From an uncultured Prevotella sp. (lineage in GTDB: Bacteria; Bacteroidota; Bacteroidia; Bacteroidales; Bacteroidaceae): a stretch of 64,000 nt of DNA. Of this stretch, positions 42,524-50,782 are shown piece by piece. The translations under genes and the position numbers were made by a program. The stretch lies in the NCBI GenBank assembly GCA_947164965.1, contig CAMUYR010000004.1:1-64000 (forward strand), in the 5' to 3' direction. Position 1 is the first letter of the stretch; the number at the start of each line of letters is the position of its first letter. The notes under the pieces are model-generated. The model made no database searches, had not been told where the DNA came from, and saw only the letters and a list, made by a program, of their open reading frames with translations.

Positions 42524-44584
42524 TCACTTTACGAAAATCTTTTTGCCGTTTACGATGTTCAGTCCCTTCTGCAAGAAGCTGAGGCGCTGTCCTTGGAGGT
42601 TGTAGATACCACCTCTTAGCTCTGACCTCATATTTCTTACCTCTTCAATTCCCGTCGTTTGCATCTCAATCTCGCCAGTGAACGTCTCATTGCTATTCTC
42701 AACAATGACGGTATAACGGCCTTTGGTATAGGCTGAAATATCGATGTTGAGGGCTACGATAGTACCTGTATTGACAGCTTTTTCGTAGACGGCTCTACCC
42801 GATTCGTTTATGATGCGTACCAGATACGCATCGTCCAGCGGGTCGAGATTGACACCTAACTGCAGGTCGTTGTATTCACCATATAGTGATTGTTCAGTCC
42901 CTCTCCTCATCGGAGCCTTTGGTCGTGTCTTGGTGGTATGGGTAAAGTCGAAACGGCGTTTGGGAGCTTTCATGGCATCAGGAGTAGCACCATCCTCATA
43001 CTCATCATTGAGGTAGATGACTTCATCGCCAACGGTACATGACATCAAGAACCACGCAGGATTTAATATTCCAGGATAGATGTTTATTGTCGGGCCAAAA
43101 AGACCTCCGACACCTTCCAACCATGTGGTTTTGTAGGCCATATGATTTGCTATATCTCGATAAACACCCTTAAAGCCTTCTAATCCTCCCGTCTCCCTAG
43201 GCCCAATGATATATTGTTGATCATTAATCTGTAGGGTATCATAAGGCTGGAGAGAGAAATCATACATCAACTCAAATCGTTTGTTTGTTGAGTCAAATTC
43301 GTATACCTGTTTATTCTCTTCGTACCATGCCCCCACCTTGCTCTTTGAGGGGGATTGTGTAATAGCAGCATAGTCTGGATGATTGGGGTTAACATACCGT
43401 TGGCACATCATCTGCTTGCACGTCTTCCCATCGATAATGGTGTCACCATCGAAATAGTAGTAGTCTATCAGCTGCACAGGATTACCAGAACTGCTATCTC
43501 CAACTTTCCATACCTTGCCTTCTTCGACAAAAGGTCGATAAGCCATCTGTGGCGTCTTGTTGATGACAGGATGCTCCTCGCCTTGATTGTCCACAACGAT
43601 GTAGTTGATATTGGGATCGAAGCCTGGAACATAGAAGTTGGTAGCAAAGAGGCTTGTGCAGGTAGCTACAGGCCCTACATCCTGTATAGTAAAACGAATC
43701 TTGTGTTCCAGCGGGTCATCAGTTGGTTCCTCAATGAAGTAGACATAATTGCATGATCCACAATTCAAGTTCACTTTTCCAAAAACATGCAAACGATCGC
43801 CTTCTAATTCATAGGAAAGCTGCTCACGCTCTTCATGATTCGAATTGCCCACCTTATCTTTAGGCAGGTTGCAGCCATGAACTTTTCTGTTCAATGTGTC
43901 AAAGAACGAGAATGTCAGGTATTGGTCGATCAAATAATCATCAACAACATAAACCACATAGGCCAGATAATCCCTATAAGAAACAGGACGTGAATCATAG
44001 AGATTTGCCAAAGGACCTTCCAAAGAGCCGACACCTTCTATCCAGATTTTTTGCTGAGAATGGTCATCAGTACGGCACACCGTCCATTTCCGCAAATAGC
44101 GGTGTTGCACAATCGTACTGTCGCCTTTTACATCATAGTCGTAGCTGATAACCTCTGGCCCTTCCCAATAATCGCTCACAGACAGGACATTGTATGACAC
44201 GACCTTTTGTTCATCGTACGAATAGGTCTCATAGGTATCACCAGCCTTCAACGAATAGTCGAACATCAGAAATTCCACCTCCAAAGACGGGTCGTAGAGA
44301 TACACCTTGCGGTTTTCCTCACGTATGAAGAACCTGTCCAATTTGTAAAAAGTACGTCCCCCTGGGTTTCCATCAATGTTTACTTCCTCTACGCCTTGCT
44401 GAATATAGTAGTCTATTTCTTCCATCTTGTCTTGGCCAGAAGTAGAGCGAACCACATGCCAACTCTTGCCTCCCTTTACGAAGGGAAGATAATCTGAATA
44501 AGAATTGTCGTTGTTGTTTTCCTGAGCCGACATCGCCATCGACGCCAGCACACACATCATGAATAATAATGTCATCTTTTTCAT
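42524..44584 (-). CDS. Secreted two-module protein with T9SS-type tail
   Basis: A 686-residue exported protein with signal peptide (to about 20). Two related modules are visible: one near residue 33 (YLPFVKGGKSWHVV...DYYIQ) and one near 355 (YRPFVEEGKVWKVG...DYYYF), each going on to strands about a text-like WIEGVGSLEGP / WLEGVGGLFGP repeat. A beta domain follows (about 570-650), and the end IYNLQGQRLSFLQKGLNIVNGKKIFVK matches the short T9SS-type sorting tail. No catalytic site is recognised. It lies 18 bases downstream of a membrane TPR regulator and may be controlled by or with it. Confidence 0.75.
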   Translation of the reverse strand: MKKMTLLFMMCVLASMAMSAQENNNDNSYSDYLPFVKGGKSWHVVRSTSGQDKMEEIDYYIQQGVEEVNIDGNPGGRTFYKLDRFFIREENRKVYLYDPSLEVEFLMFDYSLKAGDTYETYSYDEQKVVSYNVLSVSDYWEGPEVISYDYDVKGDSTIVQHRYLRKWTVCRTDDHSQQKIWIEGVGSLEGPLANLYDSRPVSYRDYLAYVVYVVDDYLIDQYLTFSFFDTLNRKVHGCNLPKDKVGNSNHEEREQLSYELEGDRLHVFGKVNLNCGSCNYVYFIEEPTDDPLEHKIRFTIQDVGPVATCTSLFATNFYVPGFDPNINYIVVDNQGEEHPVINKTPQMAYRPFVEEGKVWKVGDSSSGNPVQLIDYYYFDGDTIIDGKTCKQMMCQRYVNPNHPDYAAITQSPSKSKVGAWYEENKQVYEFDSTNKRFELMYDFSLQPYDTLQINDQQYIIGPRETGGLEGFKGVYRDIANHMAYKTTWLEGVGGLFGPTINIYPGILNPAWFLMSCTVGDEVIYLNDEYEDGATPDAMKAPKRRFDFTHTTKTRPKAPMRRGTEQSLYGEYNDLQLGVNLDPLDDAYLVRIINESGRAVYEKAVNTGTIVALNIDISAYTKGRYTVIVENSNETFTGEIEMQTTGIEEVRNMRSELRGGIYNLQGQRLSFLQKGLNIVNGKKIFVK

Positions 44585-44602
44585 ATCTGTCTGTTTTTAT
44601 TC

Positions 44603-45985
44603 TTAACGCTTCAATATCTGTTCCAGCATGATCTCTGGATTGGTTTCTCCGAATACATCTTTCTTCAACTTGAGCTTGCGATGCTGGACGGCAGAGATGG
44701 TGATGCAGTAGATGTTGCCGATAGTGCGGTTGCTGAGGCCCAGTCGGGTGAGGATGCACAGACGAATGTCATCTTCCTGCATATCGGGATACTGCTCACG
44801 TAGGTTGGCGAACCGGTTGTTATCGATGGCGTTCAGCGTCCGTTCCACCTCGCTCCATTCTTGCGGACTGAGATAGATGACCGAATCGCCACTTTGGTTG
44901 AGTTTCTTCATCACTTCCGTACGTTCTAGGATGAAGTTCTGCAGAAATGCCACCACCTCGTTTGCCTGATGCAGTTGGGTCTTATGGTACTCTGCCTCCT
45001 GGCGTTGTTTCTGCATCCTATACCTCACCACCAATATCATTGCCAGAATGACTATAAGCGATGCGATAATAGTCATAAGAAGTGTACGACCATACATCTG
45101 CGAACGATATTCGAGTTGCTGATTCTCTATTTCCTGCCTCAGCGTCTCCTGATAGTACTGGTCTTTCTGTTCGAGGGCTTTATAATAAAAATCCTCTACT
45201 TGCTCAAAAGCATTGTCAATATCGCCTTCCACCTTTGCGGCTCCCATCCTTCTGAGAGCTATCTTGGCGAGATAACTTTGTACGATATAAGCCAGATGGA
45301 TATTGTTGCCTGGCTCTATCTGACGATAGGCGGTTTCTGCCGAATCGAGCATGTTAAGACTGAGGAAACTGCGAGCCAACACCTGCAAGGTGCCTGGACG
45401 TAGATCGGCAGTTGCCAACGATTCGGCCTGATGGGCATAGTCAAGTGCCAGTCGGTAGTCTTCCTTTGCCCAAGCGATGTTCGCAAGGGTGGTCAGAGTT
45501 TGGCACATCAGGTCGGTCATCTTGTTTTTCTTTGCGATATCGTAAGCTTTGGTGACAAGTCCGACAGCATCGTCGTATGAACCCTTTGTGGTAAATGCCA
45601 CTTGTGATGCATAAGTTCCTGCATAGTCGAGCAGAATAACGTAGTTACGTTCATCATCGGGATGCTGTTCATAAATAGTAAGAGCTTTCTTCATCAGTCG
45701 CAATGCCTCCTCAGGATTGCTCTGCGACAATGCTTCAGCCAAACGCTGGTACGCGATATAATAGGTGTGCCAATCCTTAGACTCTTCCGCCAAACGAATG
45801 GTTTTTCGTAGCAGAGACTCACCCAAGCGGATGCTGTCGTTGTCTAATGCCGCCTCAGCATCCTCCAGACAACGTTTAGCTGTCTGCGAATCCCATTTTT
45901 TCTGTGGCTGACTGCAAGCTATCAGCAGAATGCTTAGGATAAATATATAAAAAACTCTCGTACACATTGTCGTAGCATATTTCAT
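44603..45985 (-). CDS. Membrane TPR regulator with C-terminal HTH
   Basis: A 460-residue protein with a lipobox-like signal (ILLIACS, Cys24), TPR repeats (about 35-270), a coiled coil, one membrane helix (TLLMTIIASLIVILAMILVV near 305-325), another coil and a C-terminal LuxR-like helix-turn-helix (DDIRLCILTRLGLSNRTIGNIYCITISAVQHRKLKLKKDV). Such Bacteroidota proteins are thought to sense outside the membrane and bind DNA inside. A lipobox together with a later membrane helix is unusual, so the N-terminal segment may be an uncleaved anchor. Likely target: the following secreted protein gene. Confidence 0.75.
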   Translation of the reverse strand: MKYATTMCTRVFYIFILSILLIACSQPQKKWDSQTAKRCLEDAEAALDNDSIRLGESLLRKTIRLAEESKDWHTYYIAYQRLAEALSQSNPEEALRLMKKALTIYEQHPDDERNYVILLDYAGTYASQVAFTTKGSYDDAVGLVTKAYDIAKKNKMTDLMCQTLTTLANIAWAKEDYRLALDYAHQAESLATADLRPGTLQVLARSFLSLNMLDSAETAYRQIEPGNNIHLAYIVQSYLAKIALRRMGAAKVEGDIDNAFEQVEDFYYKALEQKDQYYQETLRQEIENQQLEYRSQMYGRTLLMTIIASLIVILAMILVVRYRMQKQRQEAEYHKTQLHQANEVVAFLQNFILERTEVMKKLNQSGDSVIYLSPQEWSEVERTLNAIDNNRFANLREQYPDMQEDDIRLCILTRLGLSNRTIGNIYCITISAVQHRKLKLKKDVFGETNPEIMLEQILKR

Positions 45986-45998
45986 TATTTTCTGGTTG

Positions 45999-46006
45999 CA
46001 AAGTTA
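45999..46006 (-). promoter_or_regulatory. -7 box of TPR regulator gene
   Basis: TAACTTTG on the minus strand, 13 bases before the ATG at 45985. No clear TTG at -33. Confidence 0.62.
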
Positions 46007-46183
46007 CGACATTTTCCTGAATGTTGTATCAGAAGCCTATGGAAAATACGAAAAGGCAGTCTATACGTAAATCACTACAAATCAGCATATTACAAAATAG
46101 TCCCTATTCCTACCTATGGAAAATAAATGAAGGAGGTATGGAAAGAACAAAAAAAACAATTGTTTTGGACTAATAAAAAATAA

Positions 46184-46309
46184 GTACGGAGTATTTTACA
46201 ATATGTACGGAGTATTTTACAATATGTACGGAGTATTGAAAAATAACCCTAGGTTATTGCTGAATAAGCGTTCCTTATTGGAAAATAACCTGGGTTATTG
46301 ATTGATAAG
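46184..46309. repeat. 21-bp periodic array with changing half-units
   Basis: Six units at 46184, 46205, 46226, 46247, 46268 and 46289 keep an exact 21-base period. The first two are identical (GTACGGAG then TATTTTACAATAT). Units three to five share TATTG-NNN-AATAA but their first eight bases change (GTACGGAG, CCCTAGGT, GCGTTCCT); unit six (CCTGGGT) is one base shorter at this boundary. The joins form small palindromes: AATAACC/GGTTATT at 46242-46258 and 46284-46299, AATAAG/CTTATT at 46263-46279. Confidence 0.8.
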
Positions 46310-46341
46310 CAGCATTTGCTGAAAAATTTTATTTTTGCAAA

Positions 46342-46430
46342 TTATCTGCCATACTGCCATCAGCCTTCTGAATTGCCTTTATACAAAGGGTTTGTCGGGT
46401 GGTGGCAGATTTGAGAATTATGGCAGATAA
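46342..46430. repeat. Long inverted repeat TTATCTGCCAT/ATGGCAGATAA
   Basis: TTATCTGCCAT (46342-46352) and its exact complement (46420-46430) are 67 bases apart, with an extra CTGCCAT copy inside the left arm and TGGCAGAT inside the right. It could fold as a long stem or be paired protein-binding sites. Confidence 0.75.
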
Positions 46431-46442
46431 GGCTTGTTTTGG

Positions 46443-46553
46443 TCGTTTTAAAGGCTTATATGTGGCATCCTGAAGGCTTTTTTGCCTCGTTCTGAAGGCT
46501 TCTTTGGGTCATTCTAAAGGTTTCTATGGGTCGTACTAAAGGCTACAATGGGG
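46443..46553. repeat. 22-bp degenerate tandem repeat (5 units)
   Basis: Units begin at 46443, 46466, 46487, 46509 and 46531 (lengths 21-23) around a consensus TCGTTCTGAAGGCTTC then TTTGGG. No ORF of note covers them. Confidence 0.8.
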
Positions 46554-46633
46554 CATAGAGAGCTTTACCATCAGGCAAAGGAAGCTTCAGGATGGGGCAT
46601 TAAGTATGTTTATTAAGTTTTAGTACGTCCCTT

Positions 46634-46690
46634 CGGACTGCCAGTCCGAACGTTACGGACTGTGAGTCCGATGCCTGCGGACTGGCAGTT
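46634..46690. repeat. Three palindromes on a 22-bp period
   Basis: CGGACTGCCAGTCCG (46634), CGGACTGTGAGTCCG (46656) and a truncated CGGACTGGCAGT (46678) are exactly 22 bases apart start to start. Each is a near-perfect short palindrome, and the last is the complement of the first. Confidence 0.85.
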
Positions 46691-46757
46691 TAGATTAAGC
46701 AAACTGACACTCCGCAAGGAAATCATAGAAATAGCAAAAGAAATCCTCAAATTTCTT

Positions 46758-46787
46758 TTGCATTTCACACGTTTTTTCGTACTTTTG
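46758..46787 (+). promoter_or_regulatory. Promoter of acetyltransferase-like gene
   Basis: TTG (46758-46760), 19 bases, then TACTTTTG (46780-46787), 21 bases before the ATG at 46809. Confidence 0.75.
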
Positions 46788-46808
46788 CATCGTAAAAAGA
46801 ACCATATA

Positions 46809-47945
46809 ATGAGTAACATTGACATCAGACGAGTTACTACCCGCCAAGAACTGAAACTATTCATACAGTTCCACTACGACTTATACAGGGGCAACAACTG
46901 CGCCGTACCCTTTTTGTTTTCCGACGAGATGAACACTTTAAGAAAGGACAAGAATCCTTCGTTTGAGTGTTGCGATGCAGAATACTTCATGGCTTATAAG
47001 GACGGCAAACTGGTGGGACGCGTAGCCGCCATCATAAACCGTAGAGCCAACGAGCGCTGGGATCGCAAGCAGGTACGCTTCGGATGGTTCGATTTTATAG
47101 ACGACATGGAGGTCAGCACAGCCCTGCTGAAAGCCGTAGAAGACTGGGGCAAGGAAAAGGGCATGACGGAGATAGCCGGTCCGCTGGGATTTATCGATAC
47201 CGACCGTGAAGGCATGCTCGTAGAGGGCTTCGACGAGTTGTCGACCATGTATGTGAACTACAACTACCCCTATTATCCTCAGCACATGGAGCGCATAAGC
47301 GGTTTTGAGAAGGATAACGATTACATTGAGATGAAGGTAAAAGTGCCTGAGGTGGTGCCCGACAAATTTGCGAAGATTACTGAGATGGTACGCAAGCGTT
47401 ATGGCTTGAGCGTTCATAAGTTCACACGTCGCGAACTGGTAGACGAAGGCTATGGACGAAAGGTGTTCGATCTGCTCAATGCCACCTATAAAGATCTTTA
47501 CGGCTTCAGCCAGCTGTCGGACGCTCAGATCAGCAAGTTGGTGAACGACTATATCAAAATAGCCGATCTGAACCTTGTCACAGCCATCTTCGATGGTGAC
47601 ACAATGGTGGGCTTTGGCATTACCTTCCCATCGTTCTCACGAGCTATGCAGAAGACTCGCGACGGACGTTTCCTGCCTTTCGGCTGGTGGCACATGCTAA
47701 AGATTCTGAAATGGCACAAGACAAATATTGTCGACCTGTTGCTCATTGGCGTATTGCCGGAATATCGTGCAAAGGGAGCTAATGCGCTGATCTTCGACGA
47801 CCTCATCCGCTGGTTCCAGCGTTACAACTTCGAATGGGCTGTGACTGGACCGCAGATGGAGACCAACGAAGGCGTGCTCTCACAATGGCAATACCTGGAG
47901 TCGACCATTGTACGTCGTCACCGCTGCTACAAGAAAAACTTATAA
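46809..47945 (+). CDS. GNAT-fold acetyltransferase-like protein
   Basis: A 378-residue cytoplasmic protein common in Bacteroidota. The N-terminal half has GNAT-like strands (DAEYFMAYKDGKLVGRVAAIINRRANE, VRFGWFDFIDDMEVSTALLKAVEDWGKEKGMTEIAGPLG), and the C-terminal half repeats the pattern (LVTAIFDGDTMVGFGITFPSFSRAMQ, LLLIGVLPEYRAKGANALIFDDLIRWFQRYNFEWAVTGPQMETN), suggesting two GNAT folds. The acetyl-CoA loop is not classical, and the substrate is unknown. The start is set by the promoter; an ORF to 46662 would run through the repeats. Its end overlaps the convergent gene by 6 bases. Confidence 0.75.
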   Translation: MSNIDIRRVTTRQELKLFIQFHYDLYRGNNCAVPFLFSDEMNTLRKDKNPSFECCDAEYFMAYKDGKLVGRVAAIINRRANERWDRKQVRFGWFDFIDDMEVSTALLKAVEDWGKEKGMTEIAGPLGFIDTDREGMLVEGFDELSTMYVNYNYPYYPQHMERISGFEKDNDYIEMKVKVPEVVPDKFAKITEMVRKRYGLSVHKFTRRELVDEGYGRKVFDLLNATYKDLYGFSQLSDAQISKLVNDYIKIADLNLVTAIFDGDTMVGFGITFPSFSRAMQKTRDGRFLPFGWWHMLKILKWHKTNIVDLLLIGVLPEYRAKGANALIFDDLIRWFQRYNFEWAVTGPQMETNEGVLSQWQYLESTIVRRHRCYKKNL

Positions 47946-48593
47946 CGGGAACTTACGAACGATGACACCCTGATAGGTGGTAATCGTCAGGTGAATACTA
48001 TCAGGGCGATCCTCTGGCAACAGGACGCTGATATACTTGCGATTTGTGTAATATTCGGGTGTGTCGCCCTGAGCATGCAGAAAGCGGTAATAAGCCGTAC
48101 GCGTCTGGTCGACATTTACCAATATTGTATCCTGAGCCATTCCAATAGTATGCATGCCTTCTTCATCGTCGATGCGTCCTGTCTTAAACAGTAGTCCCAT
48201 ATTAAGGTATTTGCCGTTTTTCGCTAGCCAAGCACTCTCAAAGCCCACAGGGTCCTCGGGCGTTTCCTTCATCTTCCAATGCTCACGGGGTTTCAACGTA
48301 GGCACCGTACCCGCTGATACGACGTCAGCCTGAGCATTCTCCACCTTATTATAATATATAATAGTGCGATAGGTAGTGTCGGCGGTCTCAATCCACTTGG
48401 CTGTATAAGGCTTCGAAAAGCGATAGTTATCACCATCGTCCGTGACAAAGCTAACACCCTGTTTCTGGGCATCAATCGTCATATCGGCAAAGTCGGCAAT
48501 CATCAGCGAATACTCGCCTTCACCTTTCTCGTAGCTATCCATCTCACAAGAGATGAGAGCGAGACTGAATAGAAAAACAATCCATTTCTGCAT
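47940..48593 (-). CDS. NigD-like lipoprotein
   Basis: A 217-residue lipoprotein with signal and lipobox ALISCE (Cys16). A small N-terminal beta-barrel-like domain (GVSFVTDDGDNYRFSKPYTAKWIETADTTYRTIIYY) and a C-terminal beta sandwich (AWLAKNGKYLNMGLLFKTG, HLTITTYQGVIVRKFPL) resemble NigD-like proteins of Bacteroidota, whose role is unclear. Assignment is tentative. It is the last gene of the leftward operon from the PASTA protein, 2 bases after the acyltransferase gene. Confidence 0.6.
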   Translation of the reverse strand: MQKWIVFLFSLALISCEMDSYEKGEGEYSLMIADFADMTIDAQKQGVSFVTDDGDNYRFSKPYTAKWIETADTTYRTIIYYNKVENAQADVVSAGTVPTLKPREHWKMKETPEDPVGFESAWLAKNGKYLNMGLLFKTGRIDDEEGMHTIGMAQDTILVNVDQTRTAYYRFLHAQGDTPEYYTNRKYISVLLPEDRPDSIHLTITTYQGVIVRKFPL

Positions 48594-48595
48594 AG

Positions 48596-49768
48596 CTATT
48601 TCTTTGCTTTTAGATAATTACGGAGCGGATTGGCATACATGGTCAGCATGCGTTCTCGCAAAAAGGCCTCGTCCTTATTGGGAATAGTAATTTTAGCCAA
48701 CTGTCCCTGCAGATACTGTTCAAAACGCTCGACATCAGCTGCGGTATAATGATTGGAATCAGCTGAGGCGCCAGCATGTTCCAACATATCCAAGGCAATA
48801 TAGTTGCAGGGATAGAGGCGATAGTTACGATGCAGTTCCTGGTCCATACGCTGGCTAAGAGCAGCATAGAACTCATTGCGAGGCAAATCCTTCAGCTCAT
48901 CAATCCATGTATTGACTGGTTGCGCACAATGATAATGGACGCGGCCCTTATAGCCGAAGATGCCCGTCTTCATATTGTCGAGATCATCCTGGCGCGATTT
49001 CTTGAAGGCAGGATTGTCGCGTTTCTGCTGAAACTCCTGTGCCTTGAGATAGTCGCAGGGGTCATATTCATAACTGATAGTCAGCGGGACTATGTTCAAA
49101 TCGCGAAGCTTATCAACATTGTCGCCCTCGCCTCCCATAGCCAACATCTTCAGAACCGACTCCTGAGTACGGTCGTCACTATCCTTAGCCCTACCCTCGC
49201 GCTGGGCTATCCAGATATTCTCCTGCTTCTGGGTAACAGCAAAATGGATATAGCTGCTCATGAGCTGCGAAGAGCGCATCATCTCGTGAGCCGTCAGTCC
49301 ACGACGAACGGTAAAAGCCTTGTTCATGCGTACCAACCGCTTGATCCAAGGATAGATAAGCAGGTTGTCGCCAATGCCAATCTCCACCGTAGTAGGATAG
49401 CCATGATTAACCAACAGCACATCGAGGAAAGCAGAGTCGAGCACAATGTCGCGATGGTTGGATACGAAGGTGTAACGCAGCGCCTTATCCCTTGGCAACT
49501 GAGCCTCGTCGAACGTACAACCATCTGTATGCTTGCGGATAATCCAGTTGACCACAGGTTTCATGAACCGCTTCTGGAAATCGAGCGGTGTCTTGATGCC
49601 TGTAAACGCCAATCGTAGAAGACCGTTGCGGATACCTTGAGGAAGCCAAGGAGCAAAGCCCTTCAGCACGAGCGAGAACTGGCGGTCGTGTATCAGGTCG
49701 TTGAAGGCCCGCTGCATCTCACCTTCCCCATAAGGACGTATCTCGTCAAACTCTGCAGGAATATTCAT
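48596..49768 (-). CDS. PlsC/PlsB-like glycerolipid acyltransferase
   Basis: A 390-residue acyltransferase with the block I motif NHRDIVLDS (the NHxxxxD type, near residue 103), FTVRRG (block II), and IAQREGRAKDSDDRTQ (block III, EGxxK form), followed by IVPLTISYEYDPCDYL. It probably moves acyl groups onto a glycerol-phosphate or related lipid at the inner membrane. It is longer than PlsC, with a C-terminal helical extension, and is typical of an uncharacterised Bacteroidota clade. It sits 6 bases after ddl. Confidence 0.8.
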   Translation of the reverse strand: MNIPAEFDEIRPYGEGEMQRAFNDLIHDRQFSLVLKGFAPWLPQGIRNGLLRLAFTGIKTPLDFQKRFMKPVVNWIIRKHTDGCTFDEAQLPRDKALRYTFVSNHRDIVLDSAFLDVLLVNHGYPTTVEIGIGDNLLIYPWIKRLVRMNKAFTVRRGLTAHEMMRSSQLMSSYIHFAVTQKQENIWIAQREGRAKDSDDRTQESVLKMLAMGGEGDNVDKLRDLNIVPLTISYEYDPCDYLKAQEFQQKRDNPAFKKSRQDDLDNMKTGIFGYKGRVHYHCAQPVNTWIDELKDLPRNEFYAALSQRMDQELHRNYRLYPCNYIALDMLEHAGASADSNHYTAADVERFEQYLQGQLAKITIPNKDEAFLRERMLTMYANPLRNYLKAKK

Positions 49769-49774
49769 AACATG

Positions 49775-50764
49775 CTAGAACTGGTTTTCAACAATATCTG
49801 TCAGCACATCCTTCATCTCCAGACCAGCGGCCTTCACCTGCTGGGGAATGAAGCTCGTGGGAGTCATGCCTGGGGTGGTGTTCACCTCAAGCATCGAGAT
49901 CTTTCCTTCCTTCGAGATGATATAGTCGATGCGGATAATACCGTTGCAATGCAGGATATCATAGATATGACTGGTAATCTCACGAACGCGACGTGTCACA
50001 TCCTCAGGAAGACGGGCGGGGGTAATCTCCTGTACCTGACCGTTATACTTGGCATCATAGTCGAAGAACTCGTTGCTTGTCACTACCTCAGTAGCAGGCA
50101 GCACCACCGATTTCTCCTTGGTCTTATAGACACCAATGGATATCTCAGTACCCTCAAGGAACTGCTCGACCATAATCTCAGGGCTCTCCAACATGGCCTT
50201 ACGGATGGCAGGAGCCAACTGGTCCTTGTTCTTGACCTTGCTGACACCAAAGGAAGAACCATCGGCAGCAGGCTTCACAAAACAGGGCATACCGATGCGA
50301 CGTTCTATCTCGTCGTCGCTGACCAGCTCTTCATAACCCTGACGTATAAGCAGCGAATCGGCCACGCTGACACCATAGCCACGCAGATACTGGTTGAGCA
50401 CAAACTTATCGAAAGTCATAGCCTCCACCAACACGCCACTGGTTGAATAAGGCAGGTCTATCAGGTCGAAATAGCCTTGCAAGAGACCATTCTCACCTGG
50501 CGTACCATGAATGGTGATATAGGCATAGTCGAAAAGCTTGGCCTTGCCATCTTCCACAAACGAGAAGTCGTTGCGGTCAATACGTGCTGTCATGCCTCCA
50601 GGCAGTTCCACATGCCAGTCCTGTCCTTTGACATCGACAATATATACGTTGTAACGTTCCTTGTCGAAGAAAGAATAAAGACCTTGAGCAGAGCGCAACG
50701 ACACATCGTGCTCTGAAGAATCGCCACCACAGACGATTGCAATGTTTTTCTTTAATTGTTTCAT
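49775..50764 (-). CDS. ddl: D-alanine--D-alanine ligase
   Basis: This ATP-grasp enzyme makes D-Ala-D-Ala for peptidoglycan. The 329-residue protein has the N-terminal VCGGDSSEHDVSLRSA motif, IHGTPGENGLLQGYFDLIDLPYSTSG, the ATP-grasp lysine segment FVKPAADGSSFGVSKV, and RIDYIISKEGKISMLEVNTTPGMTPTS with metal-binding acidic and Asn residues. It lies between rluD and the acyltransferase gene on the same strand. Confidence 0.97.
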   Translation of the reverse strand: MKQLKKNIAIVCGGDSSEHDVSLRSAQGLYSFFDKERYNVYIVDVKGQDWHVELPGGMTARIDRNDFSFVEDGKAKLFDYAYITIHGTPGENGLLQGYFDLIDLPYSTSGVLVEAMTFDKFVLNQYLRGYGVSVADSLLIRQGYEELVSDDEIERRIGMPCFVKPAADGSSFGVSKVKNKDQLAPAIRKAMLESPEIMVEQFLEGTEISIGVYKTKEKSVVLPATEVVTSNEFFDYDAKYNGQVQEITPARLPEDVTRRVREITSHIYDILHCNGIIRIDYIISKEGKISMLEVNTTPGMTPTSFIPQQVKAAGLEMKDVLTDIVENQF

Positions 50765-50782
50765 ATATTGTTTTCTTTTTCG

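Larger units (their letters stand above)
45986..46808. other. 823-bp gene-free repeat-rich region
   Basis: Between the TPR regulator (leftward) and the acetyltransferase (rightward) there is no credible gene. It holds two promoters at the ends, a 13-base direct repeat (CCTATGGAAAATA near 46036 and 46113), a 21-bp array, a long inverted repeat, a 22-bp array and three 22-bp-spaced palindromes. Composition shifts from very AT-rich on the left to balanced on the right. Confidence 0.8.

Noticed and set aside
43325..43352. Third REP-like element in the two-module secreted protein gene
   Set aside because: CCCCC and GGGGG flank a short GC-poor centre, but the arms are only five bases and not clearly related to the other elements.
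46184..46690. CRISPR array
   Set aside because: Periods are only 21-22 bp, there are no uniform repeats with 25-40 base spacers, and no cas genes lie in the window.
46184..46690. Plasmid-type iteron origin
   Set aside because: No replication initiator, partition or plasmid gene is nearby, and no DnaA-box cluster (TTATCCACA) was seen; the flanks are ordinary chromosomal genes.
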